DNA of 64,000 bases from Cytidiella melzeri (GCA_022592445.1 JABYQR010000237.1:1-64000); one strand, 5' to 3'. Positions 43,787 through 55,790 are shown, numbered from the stretch's first letter. Made by a program: numbers and translations. Notes: generated by a model not told the origin, from the letters alone.

Positions 43787-44200
43787 CGGCGACGCTGCTC
43801 GTGACCATAGAGGGAGAATGGGGCGGTGGGGTCAACAGCGCGGCCTGGTTGAAGGTGTGTGTAACCTTCGTCGCCGTCGCAGATGAGGCCTGGAGCGGGT
43901 GGGATGTCGTGCGGTGACGGTCTCGACGGCGACGCTGCTCGTGACCATAGAGGGAGAATAGGGCGGTGGGGTCAACAGCGCGGCCTCGTTGAAGGTGTGT
44001 GTAACCTTTGTCGCCGTCGCGGATGAGGCCTGAAGCGGGTGGGATGTCGTACGGTGACGGTCTTGACGGCGGCGCTGCTCGTGACCCCGAGTATGTTGAG
44101 TGTGAGTGTAGGTGTTGTATGTGCCTACTTGCATAGAGGGAGAATGGGGCAGTGCGGTCAACAGTGCGGCCCCGTTGAAGGTGTTGAGCATGCTCAAGTC
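43757..44200 (-). repeat. 141-bp tandem repeat, about three units
   Basis: Units begin near 43758, 43899 and 44040 with GGGATGTCGTACGGTGACGG; each contains GCGACGCTGCTCGTGACC and GTTGAAGGTGTGTG. The third is longer through an inserted stretch. Open on the minus strand because of the repeat length (a multiple of three), not because of a recognised protein. Confidence 0.75.
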
Positions 44201-44803
44201 GTGAGTGGGTGGTTACACTGCGGAGTTGCCCCTGCACAGTAGAGGTATCTGAGAGAAACTCACCTGCAATCCCTGCGGCGCTGGTTTTCCTGATCTCTGA
44301 TATGTCGCGTTGCTCCCGCCATCCTTGGATCTGCAAAAGGAGAGGAGCAACAGGAGAGAGAGAGGCACAAGTATATGCACCATCAGTTGGTCTCGACGCC
44401 CTCGTTGTTCTCGCCATCCTTGTTGTCCTCGCCGTCCTCATTGTTTGGGCATCCATCTACAGTCCACTGCGTTGCCGTCCTCGTTGTTCATGCCAACCTT
44501 GTGGTACACTGTGTCGCTGACCTCGTTGCTCACGCCGTCAACGTGCAGTCCTCTCGGCCTCCAAGATGTCGCGTTGCTCCTGTCATCCTTGGATCTGCAA
44601 AAGGAGAGGAGAGAGAGGAGAGAGAAAGGCACAAATATACGTACCTTGTGTCTGCGAGCACTGTGAAGGTAGAGAGAAAGACAGAGAGGCGCTCGCATTG
44701 ACTGTTGTGCGGCGGTAGTGGTTCGGTAAGAGAAAACATGCGATTGAGCACTGTCTGCCAGAGAGACAGTTGAGAGCAATAACTACAAGTATGTATACCT
44801 CAG

Positions 44804-46437
44804 CTAGAAGCCACTATCGTGAGCACCGTTTGTGTTGTACATATGGGAAACTCCGTCAGGGAACTTGGATCCTTCACGAGAGAACTCGGAGTCAGAGCGA
44901 GAAAAGTGGTCCGTTGGACCTGCATCCACACTGAAGGAAGAAGGGCCGGGAGCGTTGAATTGCAGCTGGTCGGGTGCACTGGCAAACATCGGAGGTCCAT
45001 GGCCAGACTTCTGCTCGCGCTCGTACTTCAACCTCATCTTCATCATCTGCATCTCGTGTTCATGCTGCATCGCCAGGGTCCTTCGCCTCTCTCGTGCTTC
45101 CACCGCCGCTAACTTAGCCTTGAGCTTAGCCTTCTGTAAGTCTTTGTCAGCCTTGATCTTTGCTTTCTTGACCTCCAGTTGCCTCTGCGCCGTAACCTCT
45201 GCCGCCACACCAAGCTCGTTGAGTGCATCGACTCCCTTGAACCTCTTTGCTGCGGTAGGAGAAGATTTAGCAGGAGTTGCCACCGAGGTGCTGGGGCGAG
45301 CCGGAGTCCTTTTCGTGGACTTGACCTGCGGTTTGGTAGCTAGAGAATGTGAGTACATGTAGCAAGGTCAATTCTGGGTCGGAATGATTACATACCTTTT
45401 TCCGCATCACTGTCATCAGGTGCATCCTCGGTACGACGTTTCAATGGCACCACCGAGCTTGCGCCATGCTGCTCCTCTTCCTCCTCATCGGACGAACTCA
45501 TTTCAAAGTCATAGCAACTCGCGCTTTGGCTGGTGATATTGCCGGTACTCTCTTTGCGTCCATTGTGTTCCGCACCAGGCATGATGACGTTGAGGTCGAT
45601 TTTGGTATCACCATTTCCGAGACCCTTGCGCACTCGGTTAGGCCGCTCCTTGACAAGTTCTTTCATATCCCAGAGCCACGGGAATTCCTGCTTTATTTTC
45701 TCTGCATGCACGTAGACCGTAGAAATCTGAATGTTAGCATGTAGATGGAGCTCAGCACTATCATGTCACGTACCCCACTTGTTCACAAATTCGTTATCCA
45801 TGGTCATGTCTATCTCGTCCTCACGATTGATCCCTGCGCCCGTCTTGCCCATTGACTCCATGTGCATAGCATAGGTTGACTCAAGCCTGCACGAAACGTC
45901 AGTGTTCAAAAAGAAGCAGAAGCCAAGGTACAGTCTACCACTCACGAAGACAGCCGGTTCTTCACTTTAGTAGCCCAAGCCGACCTCTGTTTCAGATCCG
46001 CCTTTGCGCTCGTTATGAGCTTTTCGTAGTCAGGGTGGTCTCCAAAGACAAGGATGGCTAGCTGCCAGTGGTGCTCGGACTTTGTCTTGCCACCTCCATG
46101 GCTGGTAGAAACATTCCCACCCACAGAAGAGTATAAGCAGGACTTGATCTCAGTGTTGTCGAGAATGCTGCTGATAAGCTTGTCAGTGAGCATCGTATCC
46201 TTCGACCAGCTGTCAGATTTCTCAGTTTGTGCCTGTCTACATCTAGAGAACCATAGGAGACCATACTTAACAGCAATCTTGGCATCTGTGCCCTTTTCGA
46301 CGTTAGGTGTCTCTATGCCATTCTTGCCTTTTCCGGCAACTCCCTGGGCTTTCTTTCCTTTTTATAGGGCCTTGTCGCCAGCGGTCATGCTGGTTGGTGC
46401 GTGCAGGGTCAAATTCGGGGTCAACTTCTTTTTGGCC
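44804..46437 (-). CDS. Myb/SANT-like DNA-binding accessory protein of the TIR element
   Basis: Minus strand, several exons. Start MAKKKLTPNLTLHAPTS at 46437 followed by a TAA or frame change near 46362 and Lys-rich sequence; then a trihelix/Myb-like exon (45942-46193) with LTDKLISSILDNTEIKSCLY, HGGGKTKSEHHWQLAILVFG and ATKVKNRLSS, the pattern I know from helper proteins of fungal Harbinger-type transposons. Next exon 45388-45711 (FPWLWDMKELVKERPNRVRK, then an acidic SSSDEEEEEQ), and a last exon (44804-45345) with a long coiled-coil rich in Lys/Ala/Arg (RQLEVKKAKIKADKDLQKAK). It probably binds the element's ends; the early stop suggests it is damaged. Confidence 0.55.
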
Positions 46438-48009
46438 ATGGTGATAGCGGCGAGTGGTGGAGTGAGGATCAAAGAGGGGCGGCGGACAGTTGTTTTCAAA
46501 AGAGGGGTATACATGTTTTGTTATCATGGTAACTAAATTTGTTATAAGTAAGTACCAAGTAAGTACAGGAGAGCGAGAATCGAGGCTTGATTCTCGTCGT
46601 CCCTCCTCCAGAGGAGGGACAACAAGGGAGCGCGATTAAGCATGATTCCCGTTAATCGCGCGAATAATCACGGAGTAGGACCCCAGACCACCGCTGCAGA
46701 ATCAAACCAGAATCAGACCCAAGAATCAACCTTAATCGTCCACTCTGAACGGCCCTATTGGTGACTACCTTCATCAATGTATGGCTCCTTTTCCTGCAAT
46801 CAAACTTATCAATTGTAGTACAGTCACTTTATCCCGGATTCAGTTGCCTATCAAAGGTGTCACCAGTAGCAAATGCCTGTAATACAGTCAATATTCATGA
46901 CCAGAGTACTTGGCAGGATCCTTACTAGGAACAGAGTTGTTTACTGAGGTTCTGTTTGGTAACAAAGTCACAGGTGCAATCAACTATTTCACGCTATATG
47001 ATTTATTCAATTTGCTATCAATAACATAATCACTTGTAGCCCTGCTCCTGCAGTTTACCAAATTTTATCTAGATTCTCTAATATAGTTCAACACCATTAA
47101 GAAGAAGACGCATGTCAAACAATCTTTATCTCCATGCTCTACTCCACAAACTTGTTTTAATTCTGTGCTCACAGCCATTGTAGCACTTCAAACAATACAG
47201 CACATTCCCTCTTCTTTCATGAATGATTGTGTGCTCCAGTGAAGACCAACCACCAACTTCCTAAACACTAGTGTTAGCAAGGCCGGCAAGCATCAAGTAC
47301 AATTCCTGAGGATTGAATGAAATATTACTTTTTGGGCAAGATTTGTAAGTAAACTTGGTGCTGGCAGAAGCCTGAACAGGTAATTTTGGTGGGAGTAGCT
47401 TTTCCAATGAGTAATGTATAGTAAGTTGGTGGTTTGTCTTTACAGGAGCACACAATCATTCATGAAAATGAGGGACTATGCTGTATTGTTTGAAGTGCAA
47501 CAATGGGTGTGAGTACAGAATTGAAACAAGTTTGTGGAGTAGAGCATGGAGATAAAGAGTGTTTGACATGCATCTTCTTCTTAATGGTGTTGAACTATGT
47601 TAAATAATCTAGATACAATTTGGCAAACTGCAGGAGCAGAGCTACAAGTGATTTTGTTATTGATAGCAAATTGAATAAATCATATAGCATGCATTAGTTA
47701 ATTGCACCTGTGACTTTGTTATCACAAAGAACCTCTGTAAACAATTCTGTGCCTGGTAAGGACCTTGCCAAGCCATCTGGTCATCAATATTGACTGAATT
47801 ATAGGCATTTGCTATTGGTGACACCTTTGATAGGCAACTTGATCTGGGATAAAGTGACTGTACTACAATTGATAAATTTGGTTGTGGGAACAGGAGCCAT
47901 ACATTGATGAAGGTAGTCACCAATGGTAGCAAGGAGCTCCATCTATCTTGTCATTAATCTTGTGCAGTGTTCACTGCTGATGCTAGAAAATTGATTGCTT
48001 CAACAATGA

Positions 48010-49470
48010 AGAGCTTGAGGGTGTCTCATTGGATCAATTGCTGAAACATGTTACATGTGTCCTGTTGATGTCTGCACTGCCTCACCCCATTGGAGCTGCC
48101 ACAGGCTGAGTTCTGATTTTAACTCCTGCTTATAGAGCAACTAGTGGTTGTGAAACTGTGTGGAAGAATCAAAGGCAGTGCTCTATGGTGATGCAACCAT
48201 GTTCTGTTGATGTCTGAACTGCATCAGCCCCACTAGAACTGCCACAGGCTGTGTTGTGATTGTAACTCCTCCTTAGAGAGCAATTAATGGTTGTGAATTT
48301 TTGTGGAACAATCTGATGCAGTAGTTGCTGCTGATGCAACCACAATCTGAGCTGCATCACCCCTATTGGAACTGCCACAGACTGTGTTCTGATTGTAACT
48401 CCTGCTTAGGGAGAAGTGTTTGTGAAACCTTGTGACCAATCGAATGCAGTGCTTGCTGCCAACGCAACCATGCACTTTTGATGTCTGAATTGCCTCACCC
48501 CCAATGGAACTGCCACAGTTGTAACTCTTGCTTAGAGAGTAGTGGTTGTGAAACTTAGTGGACCAATTGAATGCAGCGCTGGCTGCTGAGAAAACCACGT
48601 CCAGCTGATATCTGCGCTACCTCACGCCCATTAGAGCTGTCAAAGGCTGTGTTCTGATTGTATCTCCTACTTGTGGAGAAACTGGTGGTTGTGAAACTGT
48701 ATGGGAAAATCATAGGCAGTGCTCTATGCTAATGCAACCACGTCCTGTTGATGTCTCAACTGTACCAGCCCCACCAGAACTGCCACAGGCTGTGTGCTGA
48801 TTGTAACTCCTGCTTATAGAGTAACTGATGGTTGTGAAACTGTATGGAAGAATCGAAGGCAGTGCTCTATGCTGATGCAACCACGTCCTGTTCATGTTTG
48901 AACTGCCTCAGCCAGATCAGAACCACCACAGGCTATTTTCTGATTGTGACCCCTCCTGAGAGAGTGATTAATGGTTGTGAAACTTTGTGGAACAATCTGA
49001 TGCAGTGCTTGCTGCTGATGCAACCATGTCCTGTTGATGTCTGAGCTGCATCACCCCCATTGGAACTGCCACAGGCTGTGTTCTGATTGTAACTCATGCT
49101 TATAGAGCAGCTGGTGGTTGTGAGACCGCATGGAAGAATCAAAGGCAGTGCTCTATGCTGATGAAACCACATCCTGTTGATGTCTCAACTGTATCAGCCC
49201 CACTAGAACTTCCACAGGTTGTATTTAGATTGGAACTCCTCCTTAGAGAGCAACCAATGGTTGTGAACATTTGTGCAACAATCCAATGCATTGCTTGCTG
49301 CTGATGCAACCATGTCCTGTTGATGTCTGAACTGCCTCATCCCCATTGAACTGCCACAGGCTGTGTTCTGATTGTAACTCCTGCTTTGAGAGCAACTAAC
49401 AGTTGTGAAACTTTGTGGAACAATCAGATGCAGTACTCACTGCTGATGCAGCTAGAAATTTACATTGTCC
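48010..49470 (-). repeat. ~140-bp tandem array of HX copy D
   Basis: About ten units, inverted (GTCCTGTTGATGTCTGAACT cores, e.g. near 48060, 48200, 48480, 48740, 48890, 49030, 49170, 49320). Units alternate in quality; some are shortened to ~125 bp. This is the largest array in the window. Confidence 0.8.
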
Positions 49471-49601
49471 AAGAATGTAGGGGTTGAGAATTTGTAGTTA
49501 GCTTCCAAAGTACTGGTGATTCTTGCTCAGAGCCAATACTATGTGTGGCATGTCTTCCAATCGTATTCCTTGTTCAGAGAGCAAGCAATGTCTGTAGATT
49601 G

Positions 49602-50498
49602 TAGTCTCGGAACCAGCCGTTCGCGTTTCCTCAATTGGAACTGCGGAGTTCCAAGAAAACAATGAGGCGAGAAAGGCAAACGTCTGGTGAATTTGGTATG
49701 AGGCGCGTACCGATCAATTGCGCGTGACGCGAATGAAGGCTTTCTCGAATCTGTTGACCTTATTAGTGCCCAATCTTGTTAACGCTGTTCTTTACTGCCA
49801 GTGTCACTTGGCAATACTACTGTTTTTGCACGAGTCATCTTGCGCTCCCTCATACAATTATGTCATGCCTTCCCCTCCGTTTGATGTACTCGACAATGGC
49901 GACGACGAACGTCACCCAGCAGAAGTTGACCCAATCTCAGAAGAGGACGCTGCGCGCATTGACGCGGACTTTAACAATCCTTGCAGCCCCCTAGAACAAA
50001 CGAACGCCTTAATAACTATAAAGAGAGGAGGAGAGGAGGAGAGAAGACAGAGAGGATGCAAGAGCTGGCACAAGAGTGGAAGCGGTCGGCCTAGGCGACG
50101 CGTTGTGGACGCGACCTGGTGGCATCGCTCGTCCATTAGCTCAGGCGCGGTGGGTACGAAGTGTAAATGAATATTGCTTTTCTCAGTTCTTATGCTACTC
50201 ACTCAAAACATGCATTCAAGAAAAGCTATGTACTGCAGCTACCTACGGAAATGCTGAACAGAGACAGTCATGAACGAATGGTAAGCTACATCAAGTTTCG
50301 TTTCGGGCCACGCTGTGTCGCTGGCCGCGACATTGGACTCGACGTGCGACCTGATTTGGTCACGTACGATTGATCGGTACGCACCCCATACCAATTACAC
50401 CAGACGTCCAGGCGTGCGGTCTCTTTGTCTTTTTGGAACTCCGCAAGCCTGGAAAAGGAAGGAGCGCGGCAACTTCCGAATCGTCTGGTTCGAGACTA
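49602..50498. mobile_element. 897-bp TIR element with 9-bp duplication (MULE-like)
   Basis: Ends TAGTCTCGGAACCAG and, inverted, TAGTCTCGAACCAG; flanked by TGTAGATTG at 49593-49601 and 50499-50507, present once in other HX copies. A 9-bp duplication is characteristic of Mutator-like elements; hAT would give 8. The interior is more GC-rich than the host sequence and has open frames (e.g. 49865-50170, acidic SEEDAARIDADFNNP) with no recognised domain. Non-autonomous. Confidence 0.8.
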
Positions 50499-51099
50499 TG
50501 TAGATTGCTGCACATGCACCTAACCAGAATTTGACATCATTTGCCAGCAGGAGTGGAGTTTATATCTGAGTCTAGATAACGTTTTTCAGTAGACTGGCCA
50601 TAACTTGCTCAATTCCACTTCAATTGACTGGATGTATGTACCAGGATGTTGCCACAAGCCAGGGCTATCCAATGGTGTATTATATGTACAGATTTGTACC
50701 CATATGCAGTCTGTAAAAATCACAAACTGCATTTTGATTGCAAAAGTGATCTGATACAAAGTTATAAAGGGCTGATAACAAGGCCAGTGTGATGCCATTA
50801 GCTATATTCATTGTTTTGTTATTGACACTGTTACTGTCTGTATTCTGCCATCAAATTCCCACACTTTGGGGGACAAAAAGGTCACATCTGAAAAGGCATC
50901 AAAGTGCTGGAGCACACTGGAACAATTCTTTCTCATTCTTGAGAAATTGTAATTACTCATTGAAGAAGCTATTCCCAACAAAATTACTTGTCCAGGCTGC
51001 TACCAGCACAAAGTTTACTCACAAATCTGGCTCAAAAAGTAACATTTCATTCAATCTTCAGGAATTGTACTTGCCACTTGCCGGCCTTGCTAACGCTAG

Positions 51100-51345
51100 T
51101 CAATGTATTGAGGAAATCAGTACCCAAACCATGGGTAATGGTTGCTGAAGACTGAATAATATTTGTGGATTGCTGTACATGTCTGAAATAGACTGTATTA
51201 TGCTGGCAATTGTTTTTCAGATCAATGTTGGTACATTTGTGTTGAGCAACATTCTTCAGTCACTGGTTTTAATTTGCTCAAAATCTACACCAAGTAAGTA
51301 ATTTCTTGAAGCAGGACATTGGCACAAGGTAGAGCTGTACAACAG
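51100..51345. other. Diverged sequence, possible right part of HX copy G
   Basis: AT-rich, non-coding. It contains a few HX-like words but cannot be aligned reliably by eye. Confidence 0.25.
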
Positions 51346-54190
51346 TTACAATTACTGAAGAATGAGGAAGAATTGCTCCAGTGTGCACCAGCACATTGAT
51401 GTTTTGTCAGATGTGACCCTCTCATCTCCAAATCATGGGAATATGATGGCAAATACAAAAACTAACAACTAATATCAAATCACCCAACAGAGTTGAAGGC
51501 ATTACACTAGCTTTGTATGAGATCACTTTCTGCAATGAAGAATACCATTCCTGATTTTGAGGGACTGTATGTAGGCACAAAGCTGGAAGCTTAGTTACAT
51601 CACCAGATAGCCTGCTCTTGTGCCAACATCCTGGGCCAGAATTCTTGTCAATTCATGTGGGATCGAGCAAGGTATGGCCAATTTACTGACACAAATCACT
51701 CTGACTCAGGTCAAAACACCACTCTTGTACTTGCTGACACCTAAGCAAAATGATGTTACAATTACTGAAGAATGAAGAAGAATTGTTCCAGTGTGCTCCA
51801 GCGCATTGATGCCTTTTCAGATGTGACCTTGTTGTCCCCCAAAGTGTGGGAATCTGATGGCAGAATACAGAAAGTAACAGTGTCAATAACAAAACAATGA
51901 ATACAGCTAATGGCATCACACTGGCCTTGTTATCAGCCCTTTATAACTTTGTATCAGATCACTTTTGCAATCAAAATGCAGTTTTTGATTTTTACAGACT
52001 GCATATGGGTACAAATCTGTACATATAAGACACCATTGGATAGCCCTGTCTTGTGGCAACATCCTGATACATACATCCAGTCAATTGAAGTGGAATTGAG
52101 CAAGTTATGGCCAGTCTACTGAAAAAAGTTATCTAGACTCAGATTCAAACTCCACTCCTGCTGGCAAATGATGTCAAATTCTGGTTAGGTGCATGTGCAG
52201 CAATCTACAGACATTGCTTGCTTTCTGAACAAGGAATACGATTGGAAGACATGCCACACATAGTATTGGCTCTGAGCAAGAATCACCAGTACTTTGGAAG
52301 CTAACTACAAATTCTCAACCCCTACATTCTTGATTTCTGGCTGCATCAGCAGTGAGTACTGCATCTGATTGTTCCACAAAGTTTTGCACCTGTTAATTGC
52401 TCTCTAAGCAGCAGTTACAATCAGAACACAGCCTGTGGCAGTTACAATGGGGGTGAGGCAGTTCAGACATCAACATTACGAGGTTGCATTGGCAGCAAGC
52501 ACTTCGTTTAATTGGTTCACAAGGTTTCACAACCACTACTCTCTAAGCAGCAGTTACAATCAGAACACAGTCTGTGGCAGTTCCAATAGGGTGATGCAGC
52601 TCAGAGATCAACAGGACATGATTGCATCAGCAGCAAGCACTGTATCAGATTGTTCTACAAAGTTTCACAGCCATTAGTTGCTCTCTAAGGAGGAGTTGCA
52701 ATCAGAACACAGCCTGTGGCAGCTCCAGTGGGGCTGATGCAGTTCAGACATCGACAGGACGTGGTTGCATCACCATAGAGCACTGCCTTTGACTCTTCCA
52801 TACAGTTTCCAAACCACTAGTTGCTCTATAAGTAGGAGTTACAATCAGAACCCAGCATGTGGCAGCTCCAATGAGGGTGAGGCAGTGCAGACATCAACAG
52901 GACACATGTAACATGTTCTAGCAATTGATCTAATGGGACACCCTCAAGCTCTTCATTGTTGAAGCAATCAATTTTCTAGCATAAGCAGTGAGCACTGCAC
53001 AAGTTTAATGACAAGATAGATGAAGCCCCTTGCTACTATTGGTGACCACCTATATCAATGTATGGCTCCTTTTCCCACAACTAAACTTATCAATTGTAGT
53101 ACAGTCACTTTATCCTAAATCAAGTTGCCTTTGAAAGGTGTCACCAATAGCAAATGCCTGTCATACAGTCAATATTCATGACCAGATGGCTTGGCAAGAC
53201 CCTTACCAGGAACCGAATTGTTTACTGATGTTTGTTTTGGTAACAGAGTCACAGGTGCTATGAACTATTTCATGCTATATGATTTATTCAATTTGCCCTC
53301 AATAACATAATCACTTGTAACCCTGCTCCTGCAGTTTACCATATTTCATCTGAATTATTTAACGTAGTTCAACACCATTAAGAAAAAGACTCATGTCCAA
53401 CAATCTTTATTTCCATGCTCTACTTCACAAACCTGTTTTAACTCTGTACTCACACCCATTGTTGCACTTCAAGCAATACATCACAGTCCCTCTCCTTTCA
53501 TGAATGGTTATGTGCTCCAGTGAAGACAAACCACCAACTTACTATACATTACTCATTGAAAAAGCTATTCCCAACAAAATTACTTGTTCAGGCTGCTACC
53601 AGCACCAAGTTTACTGACAAATATGGCTCAAAGAGTAATATTTCATTCACTCTTCAGGCATTGTCCTCGCCGCTTGCCAGCCTTGCTAATGCTAGGCTAG
53701 GCACTCAAGTGTATTGTAGACATGTAGGGCAATTTACACACATTGCTTGCTGGTTGCACAAGAATCACCATTAGAACCCAATGCACAAATATGAGGAAAA
53801 ATGACCATTATTGTGGGAGCAGATTATAAGACAATCCCAACTACTCTGCTCCTGGAGGATGAAAATTCTTGCTTGTATCAGCAGTGAGCACTGCAACTGA
53901 TTTTTCCACAAAGTTCCACAAACATTAGTTGCTCTCTGAACCAGGAGTTACCATCAGAACACAGCATGTGGCAGTTCAGATAAGGATGAGGCAGTTCAGA
54001 CATCAACAAGACACATGTAACATGTTCTGAGACCAGATCTTAGCATGAGATCTCCAACCCCTTGGTTCTTAGAGCATGTGCATTATGTTTTGCTCCAGCA
54101 AATGAGTGCTACGATTGAGTGTTGCATCAGCAGTAAACACTGCACAAGATTGGTGATAAGATATATGAAGCCCCTTGCTACCATGCTTTT
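51346..54190 (+). mobile_element. HX copy E (older), split by copy C
   Basis: Starts TTACAATTACTGAAGAATG; 51346-51755 is a diverged version of the HX 5' region (AGATGTGACC, AACATCCTGGGCC, GGTATGGCCA). After copy C it resumes at 53696 with GTAGACATG, ACATTGCTTGCT and array-like units at 53870-54040, ending near GCCCCTTGCTACCAT at about 54183. Confidence 0.55.
51756..53695 (+). mobile_element. HX copy C
   Basis: A 1,940-bp copy: 5' TTACAATTACTGAAG, array with four units (52340-52920), 3' inverted repeat CTTCAGGCATTGTC, and end GCTAATGCTAG. Unlike copies A, B and D, the base after CTAG is G. It is inserted in copy E. Confidence 0.7.
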
Positions 54191-55200
54191 TCAGATGTGA
54201 CCCTTTTATGCCCCAAAGTGTGGGAATTTGATGGCAGAATACAGACAGTAACAGTCTCAACATCAAAGCAATGATTGCAGTGGATGGCATCACACTGACT
54301 TTGTTATGAGCTCTTCAAAATTTCCCATCAGATCACTCTTGCAATCAAAATGCACTTCTTGATTTTTACAGACTGCATATAAGTACAAATTTGTGGAAAT
54401 TATACATTTTTGGATAGCCCTATCTTTTGGCAACATCCTAGTCCAAACATACTGTCAACTGAAGTGGAACTGAGCAAGTTATGGCCAGTCTACTGAAAGA
54501 AGTCACTCAGACTCAGATTCAAACTCCACTCTTGCTGGCACATGATGTCAAATTATGGTTGAATACATGTACAGCAATCTACTGAAGTTTCACCACCATT
54601 AGTTGATCTCTAAACAGGAGTCTCACAGCCTGCGACAGTTCCCTTGGAGGTGAGGCAGTTCAGACATCAACAGTATGTGGTTGCATCAGCAGCAAGCACT
54701 GCATCTAATTGTTCCACAAGGTTTGACAACCATTAGTTGCTCTCTAAGCAGGAGTTACAATCACAACACAGCCTGTGGCAGTTCCAACAGGGATGGAGCA
54801 GTTCAGACATCAACAGGACACATGTTACATGTTCTGGGAGTGGATCTATTGAGACACCCTCAGGCCCTTTATTCTTGAAGTAAGTAGTTTTCTGGCATCG
54901 GCAGTGAGTTCTGATGAGCACCACAAGTGATTGTTGCATCAGCAGTGAATACTGCACAAGATTAATGATAACATATATGAAGCCCCTCACTACCATTGGT
55001 GACTACCTTTATCAATGTATCGCTCTTTTTTCCGCAAGGAAATTTCTCAACTGTAGTACAATCACTTTATTGCAGATGAAGTTGCTTATCAAAGGTGTCA
55101 CCAATAACAAATGCTTTTACTACCATCAATATTCATGGCCAGATTACTTGGCAAGGTCCTTACCAGGAACAACTAGTTGTAGTGGGGCCGGCATGCAGCA
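54183..55200 (+). mobile_element. HX fragments F
   Basis: Starts internally (TTTTTCAGATGTGACCC), then runs through the TATGGCCAGTCTACTGAA block, an array of about two units (54600-54850), and the AATGTATCGCTCTTTTTTCC part, ending at about 55215 with ACAATTCCTGAA in an altered orientation next to ACTAGTTGTAGTGGGGCCGG. Rearranged and incomplete. Confidence 0.5.
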
Positions 55201-55790
55201 AATACAATTCCTGAACTTATCAACTTGTATCTTCTGCTTCACCTATGAAACTCTGAAGAAAGATAATGTGGCGGATTTGATTGTTTCATCACATATGTTT
55301 GAGTGAATCATTGTGCTATATTTACTTCCACAGTTCAGCTTTGTTTGACAACAAGGGGGCATATGCACAGCATAACTACAAGAGTTGTGTGGAGACTTAA
55401 TATATCTGTCAACATGACCTTATGGTGATCAATGGCACCTTGAAGATACTGTGACATTACAAATGTGCTTGGAGTCACCCACAACATCTGTTGTGGTTCA
55501 AAACTGTATTGACCTTGGAAATGAACTTTCCTAGTAACTTTCATAAGTAACATTCCTGATAGCACTCAGTCTCATAGACTACCTTTTCATTAGTGATAAT
55601 CCTATGACTGGCTGGATTGGTTGCAGTATCTTCTGTTGGTAGCTTGTACTGGAATGCCTGACTGCAAAGATACTGTTGTTACAGGTAGACATTGCCCAAT
55701 TTACTTTGTCTGGAATGTTCACTGCCAAAATTAACCTGCCTAGAACAATACTGGTATAATTTACTAGCAACAACTTCAACTTTCACAACC
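55200..55790. other. No recognisable gene
   Basis: AT-rich. Short open frames on both strands have no family resemblance. Confidence 0.35.

Larger units (their letters stand above)
42275..46756. mobile_element. 4,482-bp TIR transposon with ATT duplication
   Basis: Inserted in HX copy B. Ends AGGGGAGTTCAGAGTAGGTT and, inverted, AGGGCCGTTCAGAGTGGACG; ATT is duplicated (42272-42274, 46757-46759) and the uninterrupted site is seen in other HX copies. TCTGATT/AATCAGA words recur near both ends. A 3-bp duplication and a Myb/SANT-type gene suggest the PIF/Harbinger group, although that group usually targets TWA. No DDE transposase was found, so it is probably non-autonomous, carrying host-like gene pieces (42554-43786). 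Confidence 0.85.
47268..50952 (-). mobile_element. HX copy D, inverted, inserted in copy B
   Basis: Minus orientation: 5' end TTACAATTTCTCAAG at 50952, 3' end GCTAACACTAG at 47268. It sits between A and T of copy B (CCTAAACA / TTACTCATTG) with no target duplication, which fixes both ends. It is interrupted by an 897-bp element at 49602-50498. Its own length is about 2.79 kb, the longest copy because of a larger internal array. Confidence 0.78.
40489..51099 (+). mobile_element. HX copy B, split by two insertions
   Basis: Starts TTACAATTCCTGAAG at 40489 and ends GCTAACGCTAG at 51099, followed by T. Own sequence: 40489-42274, 46757-47267 and 50953-51099; the remainder is the TIR element 42275-46756 and the inverted HX copy D. 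The pieces rejoin perfectly at both breaks (CTACCATTGGTGACTACC and CCTAAACATTACTCATTG). Without insertions it is about 2.45 kb. Confidence 0.75.

Noticed and set aside
43734..44456. 240-codon minus-strand frame in the TIR element
   Set aside because: Kept open mainly by the 141-bp repeat; the peptide is Arg/Thr/Ser/Pro-rich with no domain.
49718..50170. 150-codon frame in the 897-bp TIR element
   Set aside because: No recognisable transposase motif; the acidic middle alone does not support a gene.
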